Origin: Clostridiales bacterium
GTDB taxonomy: Bacteria > Bacillota > Clostridia > Lachnospirales > Lachnospiraceae
Assembly: GCA_018372435.1 (NCBI GenBank)
Contig: JAHAJA010000039.1
Span: forward strand, 1 to 40,854
Length of the DNA stretch: 40,854 bases
Direction of reading: 5' to 3'
This document shows, one piece after another, positions 7,094 to 14,688 of the stretch. The position numbers were made by a program, and so were the translations under genes. The first letter of the stretch is position 1. Every line of letters begins with the position of its first letter. Under the pieces are notes generated by a model that made no database searches, was not told the DNA's origin, and saw only the letters and a list, made by a program, of their open reading frames with translations.

Positions 7094-7969
7094 TCAGAAG
7101 AAAATCCAGTCCCAGACAGCACGGGCGACTGACACCACGGCTTCCCGCACGGTTCGAATCACAGCCCTTACAGGCGCGGGCAGAAAAGATGATGATTCCA
7201 CAGTGCCAATCATTTCATCTACTGCATGACCAAAGCGCTCCCGCGCCTGCTTTTTTACCGGCTCGGTGCAGAGCCTTCCGTGCAGCTGTGTTGTCAGTGG
7301 GCTGGTGGCCCGGTCAGGCAGGCTGCGCATCATCGTCTCTACCATCGCGTCCAGCCCCCAACCCGTTCGGGCCGATACAACACAGACTGGATGGTGTGGC
7401 AGGAAGAGCTGCTGCACCGCGCTCCGCTTGGCCTCAATTGTCGATTGTTGGCTATGAGATGGTGTATTGCTGGTGGCATTCCACTGATGGCACGGTTCAG
7501 CCTTGTCAGCCTGATTAACCACGAACAGCACCCGATGCTGATACGCCAGCATCACCTTGCGATAGAAGTGTTCATCCACTGACAGTGCCCGGTCATCTGC
7601 CTTGATGACCCATAACACCAAATCCAGTTCGGGCAAGATCCGGCGGTATAACGTGGTGTACTCCTCGTCACGTTCCTTACTTTCCCCTACTCCGGGTAAG
7701 TCGACCAATAAAAGGCTGTGAGAGCCACTACTGAGCCGGAAGCCCAGCACATCGCGAGTGCAAGCTTCAACATTACTCACAGGTGTTACCTCTCCCTGGA
7801 ACATTGCATTACAGAGCGACGACTTACCCGCTCCGGTTTTACCCATGATGCCGATTACCGGCTCGTACTGAGTGAGACTGCGAAGACGTGCAAGGATAAG
7901 GTTGCGAAACGGGTATGGCAGTGAAGCCAGAGGTTGCTCAAAGGCCTTAAGGCCGTTCAACTTTTGCAT
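7094..7969 (-). CDS. yfjP: YfjP/YkfA-family GTPase
   Basis: This 291-residue protein is a TRAFAC-class GTPase of the YfjP/YkfA/YeeP type found in CP4 prophages. The G1 P-loop is GKTGAGKSS at residues 43-51, G3 is DLPGVGES near 95, and G4 is NQADK near 155, so nucleotide-binding motifs are complete. The family is Era-like, but its cellular target is unknown. The C-terminus ends in an aliphatic and aromatic stretch (VVSVARAVWDWIFF) that could touch a membrane or partner. The gene follows a terminator and precedes yfjR by about 200 bases. Confidence 0.88.
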   Translation of the reverse strand: MQKLNGLKAFEQPLASLPYPFRNLILARLRSLTQYEPVIGIMGKTGAGKSSLCNAMFQGEVTPVSNVEACTRDVLGFRLSSGSHSLLLVDLPGVGESKERDEEYTTLYRRILPELDLVLWVIKADDRALSVDEHFYRKVMLAYQHRVLFVVNQADKAEPCHQWNATSNTPSHSQQSTIEAKRSAVQQLFLPHHPVCVVSARTGWGLDAMVETMMRSLPDRATSPLTTQLHGRLCTEPVKKQARERFGHAVDEMIGTVESSSFLPAPVRAVIRTVREAVVSVARAVWDWIFF

Positions 7970-7984
7970 ACGAAGATCTCAGCG

Positions 7985-8024
7985 TGAAAAATAACAAGCC
8001 CCGCAATCCAGTAAAGGATGCGGG
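7985..8024 (-). terminator. Intrinsic terminator after the 294-aa gene
   Basis: CCCGCA (8000-8005) pairs with TGCGGG (8019-8024), extended by TCC/GGA past one unpaired base. On the minus strand the stem is followed by a U-rich stretch (UUGUUAUUUUU). It separates the 294-residue gene from yfjP. Confidence 0.65.
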
Positions 8025-8053
8025 TGATTCACTGAGATAATATCTGTCTGAAA

Positions 8054-8938
8054 TTATTTGGAGTGTTCTTTAGTATTTTTACTTTTATATAGCCTAAGAA
8101 TGGCACTCTCTATAATTGCGTTATTTGACATCGTATCTTTCATAGACATATCTCTCAGCATATCATGAGCTTGCTGAGAGATATTTACACTCATTGTCAC
8201 AAGTTTTTTCTCTTCTTTATTTTTATTCCTGTTCTTCTGTGTAGACCAGGCGCTTTTAAACTTTCTAATGAACAACTCGACAGAATCCGGAGAATGTAGG
8301 TTGTTTTTTCTCCACATAAAGTAACTAGCATAGCACCACGACATTATTTCCTCGGGAGAATTACCACAAATACGTTTCAGACCTATTGATGTATTCCCCT
8401 TTAAGTAATCCCTTAACCAGGAACAGACATCAACTTTACTGGATCTAACACTTCTGAATAAATCATGTTGATCAAGTAACCCAGCCCACTCAATACTTTG
8501 ATCCTTCATAAAGTCAGACTGTGTTATATAAAGTATAGGCCATTCATCCATGCAGCGTCGTATCGCATCAATTCTTACATCATGATTGGGTTGTAATGAC
8601 ACAGGGGATAAAAAACCGCTATTGTATTCAGGAATTTCTGATTTTAATTTTTCATATAATACACAGGCCAACCACAAACTTGCTCGTGGATCATTACGGT
8701 ACCAATCCAGTTCATTTTCGGATGGAAAACCACTTGTATAGCTATTATCTACTTTAGCAAAGAAAGCATTGATTTCCTGTTCTGGAATATTCAATGAAAT
8801 AAGATAATTGAAAACCCTCACCTGATATGCTCGGTAATCTTTATCTATCCCATTAGACTGAAAATGATAACCCTGCGCAATGAGTTTGTTTTCAAGATTC
8901 CGTATCTTACTACTCTCATTTCCCACTAGCTTAACCAT
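8054..8938 (-). CDS. Unknown 294-aa protein, possible C-terminal ribbon-helix-helix
   Basis: The protein is intact and clearly coding in length, but I do not recognise its family. It is more AT-rich than the neighbouring yfj genes. The main body (about residues 1-230) is helical-looking and tryptophan-rich, with no catalytic motif I can name. The last 45 residues, after a lysine-rich linker, read KLVTMSVNISQQAHDMLRDM and then two helical stretches, which resembles a ribbon-helix-helix DNA-binding fold. It ends before a terminator and is divergent from alpA across a 475-base region with palindromes. A replication, partition or autoregulatory role is possible but unproven. Confidence 0.7.
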   Translation of the reverse strand: MVKLVGNESSKIRNLENKLIAQGYHFQSNGIDKDYRAYQVRVFNYLISLNIPEQEINAFFAKVDNSYTSGFPSENELDWYRNDPRASLWLACVLYEKLKSEIPEYNSGFLSPVSLQPNHDVRIDAIRRCMDEWPILYITQSDFMKDQSIEWAGLLDQHDLFRSVRSSKVDVCSWLRDYLKGNTSIGLKRICGNSPEEIMSWCYASYFMWRKNNLHSPDSVELFIRKFKSAWSTQKNRNKNKEEKKLVTMSVNISQQAHDMLRDMSMKDTMSNNAIIESAILRLYKSKNTKEHSK

Positions 8939-9413
8939 ACCGGCACCTTTCTTGATATCACTAAGTGATTTACAGTGAATTAATGACTTTTAGCATAACC
9001 CCATGCTGTATATCAATAACTTTCATGTGTAAGATCTAGGGGGAAATGACAATTATGTGATGTGGTTTACATATGTAAATGAGGTTGATGATTGCTACTC
9101 TCTCTTCAAAGTTATACAGAGATTATTGCAGTCTTTATCAGCCCACAATAATCTTGCATTACTTCATTTATATTTTTAACCATTTTCACTTTATATAGCG
9201 GTTAATTTCATCTGGAGTGAAAAATCACAGCCCCAGAAATAACACTTCATTACCTTCTATTCTTGAAAAACTCCAGCATTGATGCCAAGGCAGAAACAGA
9301 GGTAAACATAACTCGCTTTTTTTTACGTATCTCCACATGGATATGTCCCGGAGCAGTCGTCGTTATCAAACCTCACTAATCTGGCTTACCTTTCAAAACC
9401 GGAGAGACAAATC
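8939..9413. promoter_or_regulatory. Divergent control region with palindromes
   Basis: This 475-base gap separates the minus-strand 294-residue gene from plus-strand alpA. It contains an 11-base palindrome TCACTAAGTGA (8958-8968), about 20 bases upstream of the minus-strand start, and a perfect 14-base palindrome TTTACATATGTAAA (9066-9079). Both are operator-like. No coding frame stands out. The assignment as a control region is from position and symmetry only. Confidence 0.5.
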
Positions 9414-9620
9414 ATGAATACCCCTAACCTACTTACCGAAGACCAGCTCGTTGACATGGTATTTATCACAACGCTTCTTCAGATGACAGACAAGTGGATT
9501 TATAAGCTCATTAAAGATGGTTCCTTTCCTAAACCTATCAAACTAGGGCGAAGTTCCCGATGGCTGAAAAGTGGAGTGGAAGCCTGGCTCCAGGAACGCG
9601 TCGACCAGTCCCGTAAATAA
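9414..9620 (+). CDS. alpA: AlpA-family excision regulator
   Basis: The 68-residue protein has the AlpA/excisionase-type MerR-like helix-turn-helix: DKWIYKLIKDGSFPKPIKLG, then a SRWLKSGVEAWL block. AlpA of CP4-57 activates the prophage integrase and promotes excision. Here the gene lies about 30 kb from the island's integrase, because the defence cargo separates the two. AGAGA lies seven bases before the ATG. It is followed by the 197-residue gene after about 96 bases. Family assignment is firm; control of this particular integrase is inferred. Confidence 0.9.
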   Translation: MNTPNLLTEDQLVDMVFITTLLQMTDKWIYKLIKDGSFPKPIKLGRSSRWLKSGVEAWLQERVDQSRK

Positions 9621-9716
9621 CCTCCAACCCGAGTAATCCCTCAGCAGGCTAATGACTTCCCGGTATCTCCGGCGGTTTTCTGCTGCCTGTAATTTAAGCC
9701 ATAAGGAATATAAATC

Positions 9717-10310
9717 ATGAAAGACTACAAACCACGCTACGAGGAGCTATATAAATACTACCAGACCTGGCTGACAGATTTTACAAAGCTGACGGTCAGA
9801 TCGGGTATGTGTCATCAGAATATATATCACCATCACACCCTGACGGTTGGCAGCCTTAAATTTCCAAGAGAGGAAGAGGTTATTGCCATTGTCCCCCAAT
9901 GCCTACATCGGATTATTTATGGCAGAGCAGCAACCCCACTGACTGTTAATGATGACCTAAGCGTCAGTTTATTTACCCAGGAACACTTTCTGCCTCACCA
10001 TCCCATGCTGGAGGGGATTTTGCTGTCAGAGTGCGTGCGGTTAAAACAGCGTCCTCTGGCAAATAAGCTCATCAGTTTGTTTCGGCAGTTCAGTGGCACT
10101 GAACTGCGTCTAAAGATGGTCTGGTTGTGCTGGTACGATTTGATGCTGGGAAATGGTCTTGATGACTGGACCGACAATCTGAAGCGCAGCTCCTATGAGG
10201 AGCTTTGCAACTGGATCATCGGACGGCAGGAGGAGAATCTGATGATAACTAGCGTAATGGATGAATACGTTACTTTCGCGTATCGCACAGTTGTCGATCC
10301 ACTGATTTAA
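9717..10310 (+). CDS. Unknown 197-aa island protein
   Basis: The frame is intact, begins with MKDYKPRYEELYKYYQ, and is preceded by AAGGA about nine bases upstream of the ATG. Aromatic residues are frequent (many Tyr, Trp, Phe), and there is a His-rich patch (YHHH near residue 38), but no motif I can link to a function. No signal peptide or membrane segment is evident. It lies between alpA and the inovirus Gp2 gene, all on the plus strand. It may be a replication or regulatory component of the CP4-like backbone. Confidence 0.65.
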   Translation: MKDYKPRYEELYKYYQTWLTDFTKLTVRSGMCHQNIYHHHTLTVGSLKFPREEEVIAIVPQCLHRIIYGRAATPLTVNDDLSVSLFTQEHFLPHHPMLEGILLSECVRLKQRPLANKLISLFRQFSGTELRLKMVWLCWYDLMLGNGLDDWTDNLKRSSYEELCNWIIGRQEENLMITSVMDEYVTFAYRTVVDPLI

Positions 10311-10616
10311 CTTTCTGAAATATTGGCAGGAAATATCGTTGTTCCATTGTAAATGCATGTTATATGGGACAGCTAACTTCGGAGTCATTATTGACGATAA
10401 AACAATCAGTTAAGCCTTGTGTCAAAAGGACTCTCTGAATGATGATAATGTCGGATAGGTAATATATTATTTCAATACAATCAGTTACTAACACTTATGT
10501 TGTGAATGATGCTGTGCAGCCATGACAGTCGTTGGTCAATCAACTAAGAACATCAGCATCCCCCCTATTCCCCCAACCAAACCTTATGCCAGCCTGCTTT
10601 ACGGGATAGCAGCACC
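10311..10616. other. Intergenic region
   Basis: About 300 AT-rich bases separate the 197-residue gene from the inovirus Gp2 gene. I see no convincing gene, terminator or repeat. Confidence 0.5.
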
Positions 10617-11306
10617 ATGCCTGCTGTTCCTCGACAGGTGGAGGAAACCACTGTGTTTATATTCGATAATACTAACCCTATGAAGCTTGACCCAAGCCAG
10701 GCACCTTTCAATGTGGCTTATCTACAAAGAATCGCTGAAGTGCTCTGCCACGCACTGAAGGAGCATCCACAAACCACAGTTATCAGGGTGGATTTGCACT
10801 TACCGGAAAACGGGGATGTGGGAGACAGTATTACCAGCAATGCTGATTTGAGCCCGGGACTGATGTCCCGCTTTATCGACTCACTGAAAGCTCAGATAGT
10901 CGCTTATCGGCAGAAAAGAGCCAAAGAAGGGAAACGTAGCCATCGTACTTCAGTACGTTACGTCTGGGTGATGGAGCAACCGGAACTGGGCGGGAAGAGG
11001 CATTATCACCTGGCTCTCCTCGTCAACACCGACACGTTCAATGCTCTGGGAAGCTACGATGGACAGGGGAAAGGTCTGGCATCCCTGATTCAAAACGCCT
11101 GGCTGAGTGCAATGAAGAAGCGAGACTGGCCTGAGTATCTGACGTTAGTCCACTTCCCGGATAATCCTCTGGCTTTCCTTGAGCTCAATAAACCGGATTT
11201 CAGAAAGAAACTGGATGCACTGACTTTCCGTCTGAGCTATATGGCAAAGCATCGTACCAAACGCTACAGCAGTACTGAACGCTCATTCGGCTGCAGTCAG
11301 GGCTGA
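10617..11306 (+). CDS. Inovirus Gp2 family protein (YfjJ/YagK-like)
   Basis: The 229-residue product carries the YagK/YfjJ C-terminal domain, related to inovirus Gp2 replication-type proteins. The core segment VRYVWVMEQPELGGKRHYHLALLVN (positions about 119-143) contains a GKxHYHxALL motif resembling the HUH-type metal-binding histidine pair of replication initiators. A later block (KRDWPEYLTLVHFPDN) is also typical. E. coli YfjJ and YagK are about 208 residues. An internal ATG at MKLDPS (10680) would give a length close to that, so the first 21 residues may not be translated. It is the last intact CP4-like gene before insertion-sequence debris and the defence cargo. Confidence 0.78.
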   Translation: MPAVPRQVEETTVFIFDNTNPMKLDPSQAPFNVAYLQRIAEVLCHALKEHPQTTVIRVDLHLPENGDVGDSITSNADLSPGLMSRFIDSLKAQIVAYRQKRAKEGKRSHRTSVRYVWVMEQPELGGKRHYHLALLVNTDTFNALGSYDGQGKGLASLIQNAWLSAMKKRDWPEYLTLVHFPDNPLAFLELNKPDFRKKLDALTFRLSYMAKHRTKRYSSTERSFGCSQG

Positions 11307-11418
11307 TATTCCTTAATTCCGGTGGTCTGCAGAGACTGCATACAACGAATCATCTTCCGCTAATGCATAGCGGCTGCGCTATTCATACCTTGCCACGCTG
11401 CCCATAAGGATACTACCG

Positions 11419-11762
11419 GCGGAGCAGAGCCTTGCCGAACGTCAGCAGAAAGCTAAACCACTGCTGAAATCCTTGGAAAGCTGGCTGCGTGAAAATATGA
11501 AAACCCTATCACGACCCTCTGAGCTGGCGAAAGTGTTTGTGTATGCTCTGAACCAGTGGCTGTAACTGATGTACTATGCAGACGATGTCTGGGCGGGGGC
11601 AGATAACAACATAGCTGAAAATACCCGACAGGCGATCAGTCTGGGCGTAAAAACTTCCTGCTCTTCAGCTATAACCACAGTGGCACGGTGGTTAGCGGGG
11701 GACCGCTGCTGCACAGCCTAATCGGAACGTGCAAACTGAATGGAGTGGAGTCGAAAAGTTAA
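11419..11762 (+). pseudogene. IS66-family TnpC transposase remnant
   Basis: The frame from 11419 reads EQSLAERQQKAKPLLKSLES, then SELAKVFVYALNQW and YYADD...ADNNIAEN, which is the C-terminal part of IS66 TnpC. It is interrupted by an in-frame TAA after ALNQWL, and a frameshift follows in the segment that should encode GRKNFLFF. A further part (LLHSLIGTCKLNGVE) is readable in the shifted frame up to TAA at 11760-11762. The N-terminal half is absent. It marks an old insertion at the border between the CP4 backbone and the defence cargo. Confidence 0.85.
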
Positions 11763-11804
11763 CCAGTAGTAACATTCACGCATTACAAAGAAAATCACCT
11801 GCAT

Positions 11805-11890
11805 AGTGCGCTAGGTTATCACTCCCCGAAAGTATACCGACGACAGCGGATCGTTAACTTAAGCTATAAAAGCTGTCGGAGATGGCTGGG
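11805..11890. repeat. Short dispersed repeat, copy B
   Basis: This segment aligns with 3-90 in direct orientation with roughly 80% identity and short gaps. It lies between the IS66 remnant and the first defence operon. Past 11890 the two sequences no longer match, so a recombination or insertion border probably lies here. Confidence 0.6.
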
Positions 11891-12010
11891 CCAGCTCACG
11901 AATATGCATTTATTGATAGGTAGTAATATGACCAGAAAAGTAAAACAATACCGAATCCAATGTCTATTGCATGCAGTGTGGGATAAATCAGAAACTGGAG
12001 AATTATACTG

Positions 12011-13318
12011 ATGTTTACCGGACTAAAATTGACAAATTTCAAGGCGTGGCAAGACACGGGTGACATTGACCTGAAGCCTGTCACAATGTTGCTCGGCACC
12101 AACTCATCCGGCAAATCAACTTTGATTCAAAGTCTGTTGCTACTCAAGCAAACCGTGCAATCACCCGATCGCAGCATATATCTCAACCTTGGTGGCGATG
12201 AAGTCAACGATATCTTTAATTTTGGCGATTTTGACGATGTGTTACACAAAAATTTTGCGGGTGCTCGCCAATTTTCATTGAACTTCACCTTTCAGCCCCA
12301 TTCACCTTCGCGAATCAATAACGGAAGTTTTTCCTGTAGTTATGGTCAAAATTCTGCAGGTGGAGTGACCATCAAGGAATGGAGCGTCAGCACCGGTCAA
12401 CGCCAGTTTAAATCTATACGTCGCGATAGAGGCGCTTATTCGGTTATGGTTGATGAAGAGGGTCAACCGCGGGGTAAAGGTCGTCACCTATGTCCTGAGC
12501 GCTCGGTATCGTTGTCTGCAGAAGCTATAGCAATATTGGGTCATGATGGCGCACTGCTTGAAGATTTGAGTTTATCTATTCGCCGTGAGTTGGAAAACAT
12601 CGTCTATCTTGGCCCATTACGCCGGAAACCTGAACGAGATTATGTTTGGAACAAGTCTAATCCGGGTGAGGTGGGTAGTGATGGTCATCGTGCGCTTGAT
12701 GTGCTCCTAGCCAGCGCCTTAATGAAAGGCGATGACCAAAATCGCATTATTGAAGGTGTATCGAAGTGGCTTGTGCGGATGAAAGTTGCCGACAAGTTAG
12801 AAGTTAAACAATTGGGTCGTTCGACACGCTATGAATTAGTGGTACACCGTGATGGTGTAGAAGCAAATTTGCGTGATGTGGGTATCGGAATTTCACAAGT
12901 CTTACCTGTCTTGATAATCGCCTATTTCGCACCAAGTGGCAGCACAATTATCCTTGAAGAGCCTGAGATACATCTGCATCCGCTTGCACAGTCTGTGTTA
13001 GCTGAGCTGTTTGTAGAGATCAGCAAGCAGCGAAATGTTCAGTTCATCGTCGAAACGCACTCTGAGCACCTGTTCCGACGGATGCAAACACTGATCGCTA
13101 AGCAACTTATCACCCCTAAAGATTCTGCAATGTATTTTGTTGAGCGTGAAGGCAAAGCTGCACACCTGCGGTCTTTAGTGCTGGATGATTTTGGTCGTGT
13201 GAAAAACTGGCCAGAAGGTTTCTTCGGAGATGCTCTGGGGGAGACAAGAGAGCAGACAGCCTTGGCCATTAATCGTGCAAAGGAATTAAGAGCGAGGGAT
13301 GGTAATGTACCTAGTTGA
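12011..13318 (+). CDS. AAA ATPase, DUF3696/OLD-like
   Basis: The 435-residue protein is a single-polypeptide SMC/OLD-type ATPase. Its Walker A is GTNSSGKST at residues 29-37 after the N-terminal LTNFKAWQDTG block. An LRDVGIGISQVLPVL segment near 285-300 serves as the ABC signature region. The Walker B is ILEEPEIHLHP at about 314-324 with E316/E317, and the D-loop/His region is VETHSEHLFRRMQ near 345. The C-terminal block ending with a WPEGFFGD segment is typical of DUF3696. There is no TOPRIM nuclease domain; nuclease function is instead supplied by the next gene, which starts inside this one's 3' end. Related ATPases act as sensors in OLD, PARIS and similar defence systems. It heads a three-gene operon, with GGAG upstream of the ATG. 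Confidence 0.85.
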   Translation: MFTGLKLTNFKAWQDTGDIDLKPVTMLLGTNSSGKSTLIQSLLLLKQTVQSPDRSIYLNLGGDEVNDIFNFGDFDDVLHKNFAGARQFSLNFTFQPHSPSRINNGSFSCSYGQNSAGGVTIKEWSVSTGQRQFKSIRRDRGAYSVMVDEEGQPRGKGRHLCPERSVSLSAEAIAILGHDGALLEDLSLSIRRELENIVYLGPLRRKPERDYVWNKSNPGEVGSDGHRALDVLLASALMKGDDQNRIIEGVSKWLVRMKVADKLEVKQLGRSTRYELVVHRDGVEANLRDVGIGISQVLPVLIIAYFAPSGSTIILEEPEIHLHPLAQSVLAELFVEISKQRNVQFIVETHSEHLFRRMQTLIAKQLITPKDSAMYFVEREGKAAHLRSLVLDDFGRVKNWPEGFFGDALGETREQTALAINRAKELRARDGNVPS

Positions 13319-13838
13319 TACCAATGTTATGCTCGCAGCAAGTGCTGTCTCTGAGTTGTCAAATCAAGCAGTGAGAGCCATGCCGAGTGAGATTGAGCTG
13401 CGCGAAATGATTTACGACTGGCTTTCTTCTTTTGAACAGTCTGAGCAGAGTATTGTCCTAGATGAAGAAGGGCTAGTACGAGACGAATACGAACGAAACA
13501 TGCCTTACAACTTTCTTGAGCAAGAATATGGCATGCAAGTTTTGCAATACAAGTTAGATAGAAATCAGGTCGTTTATGTACCTATCAATTCGATTGAGGC
13601 AAACGGTGAGCACATTGCTGTGCTTGATCCTGTGCACGAAGCACTGGTATCAGATCGAGAGGATAGAAAATGGGCTGCTTGTGCACTGGCTGCACAGATT
13701 CTTTTCGACCAAGTGCCGCCAATTGTATATGGGGCAGAAACTGACTGGTTCATAGCAGAAGAACAACTAAGAGGAATAGGTCTTTGTTTTCATAGACTAT
13801 TGCCCGATGAATGGTATAGCTCAAAGGTTGCTTCTTAA
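13305..13838 (+). CDS. PIN-like domain nuclease
   Basis: The N-terminus YLVDTNVMLAASA is the classic first strand of a PIN domain, with the metal-binding aspartate at residue 5 in DTN. Further acidic residues that could complete the site occur in VLDEEGLVRDEYER (near 50), SDREDRKWAACALA (near 125) and AETDWF (near 146), in PIN order. I place the start at 13305 because the AGCGAGGG ribosome-binding site directly abuts the alternative ATG at 13299, leaving it no spacing. The gene overlaps the ATPase gene by 14 bases and abuts the RNA ligase gene in a TAATG, so all three are translationally coupled. PIN proteins usually cut RNA. The length of 177 residues is slightly above simple VapC toxins. 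The target is unknown. Confidence 0.72.
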   Translation: MYLVDTNVMLAASAVSELSNQAVRAMPSEIELREMIYDWLSSFEQSEQSIVLDEEGLVRDEYERNMPYNFLEQEYGMQVLQYKLDRNQVVYVPINSIEANGEHIAVLDPVHEALVSDREDRKWAACALAAQILFDQVPPIVYGAETDWFIAEEQLRGIGLCFHRLLPDEWYSSKVAS

Positions 13839-14533
13839 TGACTACTAAATTCTTTCGTTTTCCTCATACCCCACACCTTGCTTGGCTGGGTAATAGCTCA
13901 CCACGCGATGATAAGGTGCTTTCGCACGGTGAGGTGGCATCCTTACTTTCGGGTGAAGTTGTGGTAGAGGAAAAATTGGATGGTGCAAATGTTGGCTTGT
14001 CGCTTGACGCGAATGGTAATTTAGTAGTCCAAAATAGAGGTCAATATCTGTCGGGGCCCCATACTGGACAGTTTGCCCGCTTACCATCCTGGTTGATACA
14101 GCATGCTGACTCACTATACTCAATGCTTACACCAAACATAATTTTGTTCGGAGAATGGTGCGCTGCGCGCCATTCTCTGGATTATGTAGCACTGCCTGAT
14201 TGGTTACTGATCTTTGATGTGTATGACCGTGCTATGGGGCGTTTCTGGAGTACCTCTCGCCGTAATGCATTAGCCACTAGCACGGGTTTGGTTACTGTTC
14301 CGCAATTGCTCAAAATAAAAACTTCCCTAGATTCACTTAAGCAATTAGTCATTACGCAGCAAAGTCATTATCGAAAAGGACCACTGGAGGGTATTGTGGT
14401 CCGCCGAGAATCAGCAGAGTGGTGCGAAGCTCGCGCTAAGCTGGTTCGACCCGATTTCACCCAAGCCATCGACATTCATTGGCGTAAGCGAGTGATCGAG
14501 TGGAACAGAGTCAGCAACGAAAAATGCATTTAA
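13838..14533 (+). CDS. RNA ligase family protein (nucleotidyltransferase superfamily)
   Basis: The 231-residue protein shows the ATP-grasp-like ligase motifs in order. Motif I is EEKLDGANVGL with the adenylated lysine K46, followed by a VQNRGQYL block. A motif III-like segment is ILFGEWCAARHSLDY, then LLIFDVYDR. Motif IV is EGIVVRR, and motif V is RAKLVRPDF. This is the RNA ligase (T4 Rnl2/DUF-type) branch rather than a DNA ligase: it is short and has no OB or BRCT domain. Its start overlaps the PIN gene's stop by one base. A ligase encoded directly behind a probable ribonuclease suggests re-sealing of the cut RNA, either as self-immunity or as part of a damage-repair cycle; this is inference. 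A strong terminator follows. Confidence 0.82.
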   Translation: MTTKFFRFPHTPHLAWLGNSSPRDDKVLSHGEVASLLSGEVVVEEKLDGANVGLSLDANGNLVVQNRGQYLSGPHTGQFARLPSWLIQHADSLYSMLTPNIILFGEWCAARHSLDYVALPDWLLIFDVYDRAMGRFWSTSRRNALATSTGLVTVPQLLKIKTSLDSLKQLVITQQSHYRKGPLEGIVVRRESAEWCEARAKLVRPDFTQAIDIHWRKRVIEWNRVSNEKCI

Positions 14534-14605
14534 CCCACCCAATATGATTCAGTTAGGTAACACTCTAATCAACAGCAAACGGCATACTGAAAAAATGATA
14601 AGAAT

Positions 14606-14632
14606 AACCCAATCTAATCAAAAGATTGGGTT
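14606..14632. terminator. Convergent (bidirectional) intrinsic terminator
   Basis: AACCCAATCT (14606-14615) and AGATTGGGTT (14623-14632) form a perfect 10-bp stem with a 7-base loop. TTTTCT follows on the plus strand and an AU-rich tract on the minus strand. It lies between the ends of the plus-strand RNA ligase gene and the minus-strand ABC ATPase gene. Confidence 0.85.
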
Positions 14633-14688
14633 TTCTATGTGGTGTTAAGGCTGAATGATGGGCACTGATGAAAAAAGGATTATCACAT

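Noticed and set aside
11896..12114. 72-codon minus-strand frame with a hydrophobic C-terminus near the ATPase start
   Set aside because: It overlaps the Walker A coding region of the ATPase and has no clear ribosome-binding site.
13305..13838. Simple VapC-type toxin-antitoxin gene
   Set aside because: There is no small antitoxin partner; the gene is coupled to an ATPase and an RNA ligase instead.
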